Below, piece after piece: positions 51,360 through 61,374 of a stretch of 64,000 nt of DNA. Source of the DNA: Euborellia annulipes. Its lineage: Eukaryota; Arthropoda; Insecta; Dermaptera; Anisolabididae. Every line of letters begins with the position of its first letter. Position 1 is the stretch's first letter. The translations under genes and the position numbers were made by a program. The DNA lies in assembly GCA_023213315.1 (NCBI GenBank), contig JAKCPI010000433.1:1-64000 (forward strand), written 5' to 3'. The notes beneath the pieces were generated by a model. That model saw only the letters and a list, made by a program, of their open reading frames with translations, was not told the origin of the DNA and did not search any database.

Positions 51360-51917
51360 TTATTTTTCATGCATATTTTAACATTTTTTTTTGAAAGAAA
51401 AAAGCATGTTTTGAATATTTTTGTGTAGTTGTTTTTAACTTCCAATTTATGTGAGAAAAATTGTCATGCACGAAAAAGTTTAGCGGCTTGAATAACTCCT
51501 CTGTCTTGAGAGGTATAATTATGTTGAATATACGATTAGAAAGAAGTTGTCCCGAAATTATCAAAAGGGGAGGCTCAAAAAACTCCAGAAAGTGAAATTT
51601 TCCCATTGGAAAGCATTGAGTTTTATCTTGCCTTATGAAAAATTATAGCCTGCTATCCCTCGGATAAGTCAGTTGACTATGACTTTTGAGTCTATTTACA
51701 TCTAGTTTAGCTAATCATATGATTAAATAAGAGCCCAGATCGTAATTAGTTATCTAAGACCCAAAGTACGGTATAAGGGGTGAAACTATAGAAACACAAG
51801 CCTTGTGCTAACTTCACAAAATTCTTAGCTAATTATACTATAATAAAAAACTCGAAGATTAAACGTGTTCTTGATTTGCTATCGGCCAGTTGTCTATATA
51901 TGAATATTATTGTCTAG

Positions 51918-52410
51918 GGCTTATGGTTTCGTTGGGCTCGACGTTGATTGGGAGTATCCAACCGAACGCGATGGCAAACCCGAAGATCGAAAGGCATTTG
52001 CTCGCCTACTCCAAGACTTGAAAGCAGCTCTGCGCCCTAAAGGTTTGCGCCTCACTGCTGCTTTGAGTGCTAGTCCAGCCACCATTGCAAAGGCCTACGA
52101 CATCCCAGCTGTGGCAGCATCCCTCGACCAATTGCACATCATGACCTACGATTACCATACCTTCCGGGATCACAAGACGGGTCCTAACTCACCACTCTAC
52201 GCTCCTAACGGGCAAATGTGCATCCACGATACCATTCAGATCTACAAGAATGCAGGAGTTCCTAGTAGGAAGATCTACCTCGGCATCCCTCTTTATGGAC
52301 AAACTTTCTTGCTTAAAAACCCGAACGAAAAGCATTTTGGGGCCCAAGCACAGGGCACGTCTTTTGCTGGACCATGGACCAATGAACCTGGGATGATGGG
52401 ATACAATGAG
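51918..52410 (+). CDS. Chitinase-like GH18, catalytic exon
   Basis: Encodes the core of the TIM barrel, 164 codons after the split Gln. The active-site strand reads AYGFVGLDVDWEYP: the DxxDxDxE motif has Val where the first Asp is expected, but keeps both later Asp and the proton-donor Glu. Other hallmarks are LTAALSASPATI, the substrate strand HIMTYDYH, and GIPLYGQTF with GPWTNEPGMMGYNE at the end. The donor is GAG|GTAAAT. Loss of the first Asp is expected to weaken the Asp relay, so reduced activity or a binding role is possible. Confidence 0.94.
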
Positions 52411-52592
52411 GTAAATACCCTCACCTTCTTTGTTCTAAGGCTGTTTAAAAAATGCACACAACTCGAGTAATAAAATTAAATTAGAGGCAAAAGTAGATTT
52501 TTTTTTGTCCGTACATATAGAAAATATTGAGGAAGGATATAGAAATGCAAGCAGCCAAAAATAAAACACTCTCAATTCCCTTTAGATATACA

Positions 52593-52628
52593 GACGTTTC
52601 GGTAAGAGTTTATTCACCGATCTTCAGT
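52593..52628 (-). ncRNA. Hammerhead ribozyme motif
   Basis: On minus: CTGAAGA (52621-52627), stem II GGT...ACC, then GAAACGTCTG. The core is complete with a GUC triplet. Confidence 0.62.
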
Positions 52629-53094
52629 GGACATTTCTAGTAGGAGAGAATTAAATCTCTCTTTGATTATACATAGTTGTCATATGATGATAATTGATAT
52701 TGAAATTTTTGCTATTTCCATAGATCAAGATCCAATCAAGTAATGTCCACAGAAGAATGTAGCATTTCATTAATTTAATCAGTGGGGGCTCGCTGGTGTA
52801 GTGGGCTAGGATGTCGGTTTCTACAAAGAAGATCCGCGTTCAAATCCTGGGCGTGTGGGATTTTTTCATTAAAATAACAATCTTTATTTAATGCAAATAA
52901 ATCCCCAAGCAGGCACTGGATTGGAATATTGGATCTCACCACAATAGCTCCCAGGCAACTCTACGAGAAGAGAGAGTTGCTGTGACATCCCGACCTGTGG
53001 AAAAGACGTAAAGGAGGCTCCCTCTCAGTGATGCATTCTTCGAAAGGAGCAGGTGCTGAGAGAGTCCCTCCTCAAACTAGGAGATCCTCCCTAG

Positions 53095-53641
53095 CAGTAG
53101 CGTAGCCAGGATTTCTCCTTGGGGAGTGGGGAGGGCCAAAAGTTTTATGAACTTCTTGGGTTTCTCCCCCCCCCTCCCCCATCACCAAGAAACTTAAAGT
53201 GGAGAAACTTTTTTAGATAATATAATAATTATAAATAAAAAACAAATAAAATAAAATTTTTTTTTTTCTTGAAATAAAAAATAATTTTAATACAAAGAAA
53301 ACAATAAGTATTTTTTTGTTTTGGCGAAGGCTTTGGGGCAGGGGCGGATTAAAGGGGGGGGGGGCGATCGCTCTCCCCCCCCCCCCGAGAAGAAATTCAA
53401 AAAGTTATAAAAACTAGTAATCTAAAGAAATTATGATTTCCGCTCTTTAATTTCAATTGAATTTGTTACCAATCAATTTACCTGGTAAAAAAATAGGAAA
53501 GGGGTATAAATGGCCATAGATGCCGACAAAGTCCTTAAATAAAAAAAAAAAAAAAAAAAAAAAAAAAACGCCCCCCCTCCCCCCGACAAAATTGCATTAA
53601 TCCGTCACTGCTTTGGGGGGGGGGGCCTGAATACGCCACTG
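53095..53641. mobile_element. hAT-type MITE, with second hAT inside
   Basis: The ends are CAGTAGCGTAGCCAGGAT and GAATACGCCACTG. The perfect 8-bp duplication CTCCCTAG lies at 53087-53094 and 53642-53649. Confidence 0.93.
53339..53610. mobile_element. hAT-type MITE nested in hAT MITE, 272 bp
   Basis: The ends are CAGGGGCGGATTAA and TTAATCCGTCACTG. The perfect 8-bp duplication CTTTGGGG lies at 53331-53338 and 53611-53618. Confidence 0.93.
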
Positions 53642-53727
53642 CTCCCTAGCATAGGAGAGGTTGGATAAAAGGAACAAGGTGGAACTAGAAATAAGGATTA
53701 GTTCACTGAACGCAGGACGAGGAGTTA

Positions 53728-54004
53728 AGGGTCCCATACACGCCGTACTTTGGTACACGAGCCCGGTTCGGCTCGCCTTCAAACGAGTCAAATCCGCCCG
53801 TGTGTGGGCTCTCACGAGCCGAGCAGAGTCAAAAATAAATTAAACTACCCTATCTGAGGCACGAGCCCGATCCGTGCAGAGTCCACACACGTTCGGATCT
53901 GCTCCCGAGCCGAGCCGGACAGAAGGCCCAAACTGATCTGTCCAGGCTCGGCTCGTGAGAGCCCACACACGGGCGGATTTGGCTAGTTTGAAGGCGAGCC
54001 GTAC
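53728..54004. mobile_element. Foldback element, small copy
   Basis: Arms with CCCATACACGCCGTACTTTG, GGTTCGGCTCGCCTTCAAAC and an inverted GTTTGAAGGCGAGCC at 53988. Same family as 38639-39988; its right terminus is truncated. Confidence 0.7.
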
Positions 54005-54154
54005 CGGCGCCGGTAGATGACTACGGCCAGAGGTAGTTTTGTTTTGAGGTGTGTGTCTTCGTGCACGAAAGCTTCGGGGCGAATGCCCCTCCCCCCTCCA
54101 CTGACACCAAGAACTTGCTTCAATTTTAAAATTATTGTTTTTTTTTTTTTATAG

Positions 54155-54277
54155 ATTTGCTATGAATTGAAATCCGGAGCGTGGACCGAATATTGGGATG
54201 AAACGTCAAGAACTCCTTTTCTCACTCAAGGGAATAAATTCATCTCTTATGATAACGCCAGGAGCATCGAAGAGAAG
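54155..54277 (+). CDS. Chitinase-like GH18, exon 4
   Basis: 41 codons: ICYELKSGAWTEYWDETSRT, then PFLTQGNKFISYDNARSIEE and K. ICxxLKSGxWT and the ISYDNxxSI strand are standard GH18 insertion-domain and beta-7 features. The acceptor follows poly-T (TTATAG); the donor is AAG|GTAAGA. Confidence 0.93.
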
Positions 54278-54336
54278 GTAAGAGAGATTTGTTTATGTTT
54301 CAATGTGTCTCGTCTAACCCTTTGTTTGTCTCACAG

Positions 54337-54555
54337 GTGGCCTATGCCAGTGAACAAGGTCTTGGCGGTGTGATGGTCTGGTCATTGGAGACTGATGATA
54401 TCTACAACGTGGGCGGGCGTGGCAATTATCATTTGATGCACGTCATCAACAGTGGCGTAACCAGGGGGGGAGCCCCCCTCCCCCCTCCCCCGCCCCAGGG
54501 GCATCAAGCCCTTGGCGCTATTTTAAATGAATTTAATTCCAAAAATAATAAATAA
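54337..54555 (+). CDS. Chitinase-like GH18, last exon with repeat-derived tail
   Basis: Reads VAYASEQGLGGVMVWSLETD, then DIYNVGGRGNYHLMHVIN, the final GH18 strand (GGVMVWSLETDD) and helix. The usual Cys after the DD motif is missing (YNVGG). From 54450 the sequence is CAGTGGCGTAACC plus G/C runs, a hAT terminal repeat. The frame continues through it as SGVTRGGAPLPPPPPQG and ends at TAA 54553-54555, near AATAAA. The native C-terminus has thus been replaced, or the real tail lies beyond the insertion. The intron before this exon is only 59 bp. Confidence 0.85.
   Translation: MAYASEQGLGGVMVWSLETDDIYNVGGRGNYHLMHVINSGVTRGGAPLPPPPPQGHQALGAILNEFNSKNNK
54450..54530. mobile_element. hAT-type terminal repeat in coding exon
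   Basis: CAGTGGCGTAACCAGG followed by G- and C-runs matches the other GC-run hAT MITEs here. I could not find the opposite end or a second GTCATCAA octamer, so it is truncated or its partner is lost. Confidence 0.55.
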
Positions 54556-54647
54556 TGTATATAGAGGCTTAAGCCTTAATTTGATATTTTATGACTGTGG
54601 AGATTTACTCAGGATTCGTATAAGCCTTAATATTTAATTTTTTGAAA

Positions 54648-54699
54648 GCCCTCGGGGCTTGGCGTAGAGGTTAGCGTGCTAACCTCGTATACCAAACGT
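54648..54699 (+). mobile_element. SINE-A head, truncated by palindrome
   Basis: GGGGCTTGGCGTAGAGG to ACCAAACGT, then replaced by the tRNA palindrome at 54700. Confidence 0.7.
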
Positions 54700-54846
54700 C
54701 CGAAAAAATAAGGGTGTGCCGCCGGGAGTCGAACCACGGATCCACCGATTTGCGCTCAGTGTGCCCTTACCACTAGACCACAGCACACTGAGCGCAAATC
54801 GGTGGATCCGTGGTTCGACTCCCGGCGGCACACCCTTATTTTTCGG
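54700..54846. repeat. tRNA-derived palindrome, 147 bp
   Basis: Two arms of ~64 bp are near-perfect reverse complements around a CCTTACCACTAGACCACA centre. Read on minus, centre plus arm form a tRNA-like sequence: TGGTCTAGTGG (box A), GGTTCGACTCC (box B), and TGTGCTG pairing with CGGCACA as acceptor stem. The T stem has mismatches, so it is a tRNA pseudogene or SINE head. The centre can serve only one arm. Confidence 0.75.
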
Positions 54847-54939
54847 ATATATGAATTTAGTAAATATTTAATTGTATAAATTTCGCGGCTCACGTACGCG
54901 ATATGTATAATATCTTAAATATTATATATAATTTCTTAT

Positions 54940-55935
54940 TTATTAATATTAATTGGTATCTTGTATTTCGTTACATTTTTTTAGTAATTGGTATCTGAAA
55001 TTCGAGATACCAAATACTTTTTTTTTTAAATTTGCCGCCGTATAAAAAGTCTTGGAGAGGGAGCTGAAATCTTTTTAATTTATTTAATATTACTGTATGT
55101 AATCGTCGTGTGGGTTCTCTGCTCTGAATCTTAGTAAAAACCAGTAACGAGAAGTCAATCAAACCGCCAAATTTTCACTCTTCGTTAAAAAACTATTTTG
55201 CTTTCTTCTTTCAACCAGCTCTCAACGACTAAATCTTTGTTCTTCTGCCCCAGTTGAAAGATTGTTTTCATTTGCGGGTTTATTCATTCTCCATCAAGTT
55301 CCAGATTATCCCACAAAACTTTTGAAAACTTGGTTTTTTGAAACCTTTTCATAATTTTATAAATAAATTTTTTTTAGTGTCATGATTAATTTTATTATTT
55401 TCGATTTTCCAAAGGTATTCTCCAATATAAGTTTAGCTGCCACTTTCCTAAACTAAATTTATTTAGGGTTCCAGATAGAGCCCTGCACGGGCCGATTTTT
55501 TTGGCCCAGACCGGCCCGTGTCCGTATTTTTTTTTTTACTTCCCGCCCGTACCCGGCCTGTAATTTTTTATCATTCTTCAGGCCCGCCCGGAATTTTTTC
55601 AAACCCGCCCATACCCGCCCGAGATTTAGTGAATGAATGAACGAATGTCTAGCAATTTTTAAATAAAATTTCATTTGCATGTCCGTCCACCCGAACCCGT
55701 TTATTTAGACTTGCTACCCGCCCGTAATTTTTTCATGGCCTCCAAAGCCCGCGGGTAACGGGCCACGGGTACCCGTGCAGGGCTCTAGTTCCAGAATTAC
55801 CCCACCAAAAAGTATTTTAAAATCAAGGAAAAATTTGTTTGTAATTGGTATTTTCAATGTATTTGAAATACGTAATTGGTATCTTGTATCTCGTTACAAA
55901 AATCTGAAGTAATTGGTATTTTGTATCTCCTTAAA
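54940..55935. mobile_element. Diverged hAT copy with transposase scrap
   Basis: Shares TAATTGGTATCTTGTATTTCG, TTTGCCGCCGT and CTGCCCCAGTTGAAAGATTG (55249) with the element at 57414-59455. The transposase end is broken by stops. A separate hAT MITE lies inside. Confidence 0.7.
55476..55787. mobile_element. hAT-type MITE, 312 bp, nested
   Basis: The ends are TAGAGCCCTGCACGGGCC and GTGCAGGGCTCTA. The perfect 8-bp duplication GTTCCAGA lies at 55468-55475 and 55788-55795. Interior rich in GCCCG/CCCGT units. Confidence 0.92.
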
Positions 55936-56243
55936 AAAAGAAATGAAGCTTTATCAGGTCAGAGATTTTTATTAAAAACAAGCTAAATATATAATAATAA
56001 TTGAAAAGTTATGGTTAAGAAACAAGTTCATAGCCAGATATTTAATTTTAAATATTGACGCAACCGCTTCTATCTGAAATGTTATTTTTCACGTTTTTAT
56101 AATCCACATTTTTAAAATCAGATCAATTTACTGGTTTCCAAATTCCAATATAGTGTTTATAGAATTGCAGGGGGAATGTCCATTTTAAGGCTACTCAAAA
56201 GACTGACATCCGTAAATGGTTGCCTACGCGTAAGGCTCTAAAG

Positions 56244-56470
56244 CAGTGGTTCCCAACCTTTTTTGACCCATCGCCCCTTTCTGGAGGTTGACTAACACCT
56301 ATCGCCCGCCTTTACATTTTCATTGTATGCCTAATTTTAATTTAAAGTAAAGTGTAAATAATAAAGCAGTTTTATTATTTTAAACAATTTTATTACCGTA
56401 GGCCTATATACAGGGCCGCAGACAGACTTGACAGGCCCCGGGGCTACTTAGTAATACGCCCCCCCCCCCC

Positions 56471-56501
<31 letters not shown>

Positions 56502-57141
56502 TTTTTTTAATAGGCCTATGTAAAAGGCTATTGTGGCCTTCATGTCAACACTTTTTTACACAGTTTTTGACACAACTTTTGAAATAGTTATACATAGCTT
56601 ACAATATTTATTTAAATAAAGTTATATAAAATTTTTTCAAAATTTCCTAAACAAAGAGTTACAAAGTTTTAATTTATCGAGGCCAGATCTGGACAGAGGA
56701 TTTCTGGGGGAATCTGGGGGTATGGAAAATTTTTTGAAAATTAGCCACTGAAATCTGCATTTTTAGCTATCCTGAGTCGTGAAAAAGATCAAACTTGATT
56801 TGAGCTTAAAGGGCCCCAGCCCCCTGAGGAAAAAAAATTCAAGAAAATGATTTTTTTTGAAATTTAAGATTTGAGCTAAAAGTGACGTTTCAATTCTAGA
56901 TTGGAATTATCTTCAGACTATTTTATTTTTATGATAATATTTTGTCCTCTTCTATCCTGACCATCCTGTAAATAGGAGATTTTTCTCTTTGATTTTTATT
57001 TTTTTTAATTTTAGTAAACTAATAATTTTTCTCCCTTTGAATACTCATCGCCCCCCAATCGCCCCCCCGCTTATTTATCGCCCCCCCTGAAAACCCAAAT
57101 CGCCCCCTTGGGGGCGATCGCCCCCAGGTTGGGAACCACTG
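56244..57141. mobile_element. hAT element (non-autonomous), 898 bp
   Basis: The ends are CAGTGGTTCCCAACCT and AGGTTGGGAACCACTG. The perfect duplication CTCTAAAG lies at 56236-56243 and 57142-57149. The interior holds a GGGCCGCAGACAGAC fragment, homopolymers and a hammerhead motif (56884-56917). It interrupts a mariner MITE whose end is at 57142-57195. Confidence 0.92.
56884..56917 (-). ncRNA. Hammerhead ribozyme motif
   Basis: On minus: CTGAAGA (56910-56916), stem II AATTC-CAATCTA-GAATT perfectly paired, then GAAACGTCAC with GUC. The best-formed hammerhead in the window. It lies inside a hAT element, so the ribozyme-bearing repeat inserted there. Confidence 0.75.
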
Positions 57142-57149
57142 CTCTAAAG

Positions 57150-57196
57150 GCAGGTAGACCCTGGGTGGGGACTTAATTGTGGCGCTCACTGTACAT
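57150..57196. mobile_element. Mariner-type MITE end
   Basis: GGGGACTTAATTGTGGCGCTCACTGTA equals the right end of the MITE at 61375-61613 (57168-57194). The left part is missing or lies before the hAT insertion. Confidence 0.65.
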
Positions 57197-57210
57197 TTGA
57201 ATTTAAAAAA

Positions 57211-57310
57211 TCTGGTGGGACTGGTCGGACAGCACACAACTTTCTATTAACTTCCGTAATCAAAAGTTGTGTTCTGTGCTTGTCCCACCAGATTTTTTTG
57301 GATCGGCATA
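57211..57310 (+). mobile_element. HPE left-hairpin stub
   Basis: TCTGGTGGGACTGG hairpin, with matching changes in both arms (GGTGGGAC and GTCCCACC), then GGATCGGCATATATG. The compensating change suggests the arms evolve together or were gene-converted. Confidence 0.72.
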
Positions 57311-58118
57311 TATGAGGAGGTGACGAACAAAACGAGTTTAATCACAAAAAATCAAAAAGTGAGCTGAGGGTATATTTGTGTAGGGATTGTTCATCCTGAT
57401 GTAATGTTATCACCAGGGATGGGCGTTAATCAGTTACATGTATTTGAAATACAAGATACGAAATACAATATTAATTGGTATTTTGTATCTCGTTACAGCA
57501 TAGGCAAAATAATTGCTATCTTGTATTTCGTTACATTTTTTAGTAATTGGTATCAGAAATTCGAGATACCAAATACTTTTTTTTTTTTTTTTAATTTGCC
57601 GCCGTTTAAAAAGTCTTGCAGAGGGAGCTGAAATCTTTTTAATTTATTTAATATTACTGTATGTAATCGTCGTGTGGGTTCTTTGCTCTGAATCTTAGTG
57701 AAAACTGTAAAAACCAGTAAATAGAATGATAGAAGCCAATCAAACCGGCAAATTCTTCGTTAAAAAACGTTTGCTTTCTTCTTTCAACAAGCTCTCAACG
57801 ACTAAATTATTCATGGTAAAACCCATTTTATTATCATTTCAATTATATATGAAAAATTTACATATATAATCCAATATAAATATTTTTAAAAATTTATTAT
57901 TTCTTTTCAGTTTATTGCAGGTGGACATTTTTTATACAAAATTTATTAAATTATAATTTTGTTTCAAGTTGTTAATAAAACTAATACTTAATATTACATC
58001 TAATTTGATTTTTCTTTATATATTTTGTTCAAGGTAAGAACTATTTTATAATATCAATTCATTTATTTATTTAATAAAATATTATATTTAATACTTTAAT
58101 TTAATTATTTAATACTAG

Positions 58119-58200
58119 TCGCAAAGCCCGCCTTCGGCGGGCTTTCGCCTAGCCAGGGGGCTGCGCCCCTGGACCCCTTGCTCGCCTTCGGCGAGCAAGT
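58119..58200. repeat. GC-rich hairpin block
   Basis: GCCCGCC-TTC-GGCGGGC, CAGGGGGCTGCGCCCCTGG and TGCTCGCC-TTC-GGCGAGCA are three consecutive hairpins, the same family as 29491. Confidence 0.6.
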
Positions 58201-58692
58201 TTATTCCCAATTTGGGATATTTCTTGTTGCAATGCAAGTGTTAAGATGTTAAGGAAGGATCTTATATTCAAGCGAAGGGAGGGTACCGATTGGGAACAGC
58301 ACAAAAGGGTCTGTTTATGACTGTTTAAAGGGTCAGTCACCTGCTTCCTCTCTTCGTTTTTCAACTGCTGCGTAGCGCCTCTCACAGCGCCTAGTCGTAT
58401 AAGGAGAAAGCTGGTAAAAGAGCAAAAAGGTCGCCCTCTATTTTTTCAACCCAACTTGTTGATTTTGTGTTCCCATATTGAAGAAATCTGATTATAATTA
58501 ATTTTCCAAAATATTTAAGAGATTCAGATTATTACTACGTTACTCCCAGAGCCATGTATTATAGGTGTACTTAATTTCAAAAGGATTCATTGAAAATTGT
58601 GGATTTCTATAGAACATATACATACATATTTACATACATACATACAATTTTTCCATTTCATTTTTATATATATAGATATAGATGTATAAATA

Positions 58693-59057
58693 CCTCAAAA
58701 AAATTTAAAGAATCTATGAATAATAATGACAACTCTTCAGCTAATAGTGATGAGGAAGAGGAGTTTCTTGTTTTATTAAGCTCGCCAGAAGATAAAATGG
58801 ACTCAAAGATGGACTTAGAAATTGTAACCTATTTTAATGATAAGAGCAAACATTTTAATTCTTTGAACAATTATCCTTTAATAAAGGAATTATTTATAAG
58901 ATTTAATACACATCTTTGTTCTTCTGCCCCAGTAGAAAGATTGTTTTCATTTGCGGGGTTTATTCATTCTCCATCAAGGTCCAGATTATCCGACAAAACT
59001 TTTGAAAACTTGGCTTTTTTGAAAGGTAATCATAATTACAAAGTTTATACCACTTAA
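58693..59057 (+). pseudogene. hAT transposase C-terminal fragment
   Basis: The frame is open from 58590, but the hAT-like part starts about 58711. It reads an acidic stretch (NSDEEEEFLVLL), then YPLIKELFIRFNTHLCSSAP and VERLFSFAGFIHSPSRSRLS, ending ENLAFLKGN. This is the hAT dimerisation domain (xYPxLxxLaxkxLxixatsapsERvFSxaG). The catalytic core and BED finger are absent, so it cannot act alone. A broken copy lies at 55230-55340. Confidence 0.82.
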
Positions 59058-59463
59058 TATGTATATATGTCAAATTTTCTTTGTTTGCGTTGACTTGTTC
59101 TATTATTTATAAGTTAACCTTTTCATATTTTTATAAATAAATTTTTTTTTAATATCATGATTAATTTTATTGTTTTCGATTTTCCAAAGGTATTCTCCAA
59201 TATAAATTTAGCTGCCACTTTCCTAAACTAAATTTATTTAGGGTTCCAGAATTACCCCACCAAAAAGAATTTTAAAATCAAGGAAAAATTTGTTTGTAAT
59301 TGGTATTTTCAATGTATTTGAAATACGTAATTGGTATTTTGTATCTCGTTACACAAACCCGTGAATAATTGCTATCTTGTATTTCGTTACAAAAATCTGA
59401 AGTAATTGGTATTTTGTATCTTGTTACTCAAAATCGAGTAACTTGCCCATCCCTGGTTATCAC

Positions 59464-60224
59464 CCATACCATTAAAAAAAAATTCATTCCCTATTATTTG
59501 CTGTTTTAAAAATTGAAGTTTATTTCAAAAGAAGTTTAATCCAGGAGCATTGACAATCAAAAGAGATTTACTCCAAAACAGCCAATCACAGATCTAGTTT
59601 AAGTTCCCATGATCCTCAGCTGCTCTCTTGTTAACATTGAGAGTTTTAAGACTTCACATATAAACACTTGTTGAAAACCCCTGACATCAACTGTTGAGTA
59701 AAATAAATCTAATAGGCCTAACTGAATTCTTATTTTTAGATTTAAATCTATAAAATGGTTTTGAATAAATGATAGGTAAATATAAACAAATTCATTTGTT
59801 TCACAAATTCATTTGTTTATATTTACCCTTATTTTAATGACACCTGTATGATTTTGTTTTGATTTTTTATCAAAATTAACGAATATTTTCTATTTCTTCT
59901 TTGATTATTTCAAAAACTATTCAGTTTTCGAAAAAATGTCAAAGAATAAAAACTTTTTAAAATAGAGTATCAATATCAATATCCCATAATATCATAATAT
60001 AACAAAAAAATTGAAAATTTCAAAATTTTTGAAAAAACTTTTTAAATAAAGTACTACTTCCAAGTGACGTATTTACTCCAAAAGTTGATAGAAATCTACA
60101 ATTTTAGTGTAAGGAGCATATACCAAATTTCATCGATCTAGCTGCTTTGGTTTTTAAGCAATCGTGTTTACACACACACCCAGACGTAATTCCAAAAGAA
60201 TATACGAGAAAGTCTCGGGGAAGT
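59464..60224. other. Non-coding, unclassified
   Basis: 59560-59720 is of mixed composition with CCAATCA and TATAAA-like sites, but there is no frame to go with them. 60080-60210 has an AAATTTCATCGATCTAGCTG and (CA)n segment like many retroelement tails. Confidence 0.35.
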
Positions 60225-60500
60225 CAATCACCATATTTTATGAAGTAAAAGAGTAAAGTGTCTTCAGAAGATTTCAATGACAAAATGAGAATATACATTT
60301 TAAAGAGTATCTAAAAAAAAATTGATTTTTTGGATTTTAATCAAAATCGTTGGAGCGAATTTTGAGAAAATCGAAAAAAACTGAAAAAGTACATCAGAAA
60401 AGCATTTGTACTCTTTGGCCGATTTTGTTTAAAAGTTTCGTGTCACGCCCTATGTGGGTGCCTAACTTAAATATAAAATTTCGCTTTCTAGCTCAATTAA
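60225..60500 (+). mobile_element. HPE internal fragment
   Basis: From TTTATGAAGTAAAAGAGTAA to AACTTAAATATAAAATTTC; neither hairpin remains. Confidence 0.72.
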
Positions 60501-60852
60501 GACATTTCAATCTCAGAGTTCCCTTTGTCAGGAAATTGAAATTTATTATTCCAGCTGGAACGTAAAACAAAATGTACAAAACAACAGATAAGATAAAATA
60601 TTTTTTTAAATTAACTATCTCTCTATTCTATTTATATTATTTATATAAAACGTAGACAAAAAGGATATAAAAATAAAATGTGTTTGTGGTTTTTATATGG
60701 AACTTGACCTATTTAGTATTTTCATTTCTGGTTAAGAAAGAAAGAGAGGAAATTGATAAACGAGTTTTGTCATTTATAACACAATTTAACAAAAATAGGT
60801 TAAATAGAACAAGTTGCCTTTTAAATAAACTTATACAAATATGAATTTAATA
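60501..60852. other. AT-rich DNA, no gene seen
   Basis: No repeat or frame recognised. Confidence 0.4.
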
Positions 60853-60856
60853 TTAA

Positions 60857-61253
60857 GGTACGCGTCTCGGAAAGCCGTTAGAAAACGATTGACTACCGAG
60901 TTACTCGAGGTGGCAAGAGATGGCTTTAGTTTTTCCCATAGGAATACAAGGGATTTATTCCATTTCATTTGAAAGTTTTCAGCTAATTAATTAAGGGTAA
61001 AAAATTAATTATTTTTCAACACAATGATTACTAACTTAATTATCTATAAGTTATAGAGCAGATTTTTTTAAAATATCTTTTATTTAATGCGATTAATCTA
61101 AAAAAAAAAATTTATTTTTTCGAAAATCAAAAAAAGGGCTTCTATAAGTTGTAGATATTTTAAATAGCTTTAATTTAAAAAGAATTTGAGGTCGATAGCT
61201 TCAAAATTGTGTCCGCTGGAAACTCCCAAAATTAGCACCCCGAGACGCGCACC
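60857..61253. mobile_element. TTAA MITE family 1
   Basis: GGTACGCGTCTCG at the left, CGAGACGCGCACC at the right, TTAA at 60853-60856 and 61254-61257. Confidence 0.87.
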
Positions 61254-61374
61254 TTAAGAGAATAACATAATATCGAATTATTAAAATTAATAGAACAGAC
61301 AAACACTTTTTGGACTTTCTGCTTTGACGCAAAGCCCCCGGAAGAAACGGGGTGGCGCCACTAGTTCATATGTA

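Larger units (their letters stand above)
52785..54075 (+). mobile_element. SINE-B with intact head, split by other elements
   Basis: Box A TGGTGTAGTGG (52794-52804) and box B GTTCAAATCC (52838-52847) are both intact. The body runs to 53094, resumes 53642-53727, and its last part is at 54004-54075 after a foldback insertion and a deletion. Confidence 0.78.
52411..54154. other. Chitinase intron filled with nested transposons
   Basis: Contains a hammerhead-bearing repeat (52510-52760), a SINE-B (52785-54075) broken by a hAT in hAT (53095-53641) and a foldback (53728-54004), then poly-T before the acceptor. Confidence 0.8.
57414..59455 (+). mobile_element. hAT transposon, internally deleted, 2.0 kb
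   Basis: The ends are CAGGGATGGGCGTTA and AACTTGCCCATCCCTG. The perfect 8-bp duplication GTTATCAC lies at 57406-57413 and 59456-59463. It carries the C-terminal transposase fragment at 58693-59057 and a GC-rich block at 58119-58200. Confidence 0.92.

Noticed and set aside
54971..55162. 63-codon minus-strand frame near 55 kb
   Set aside because: It lies inside a diverged hAT element and has no similarity to a known protein.
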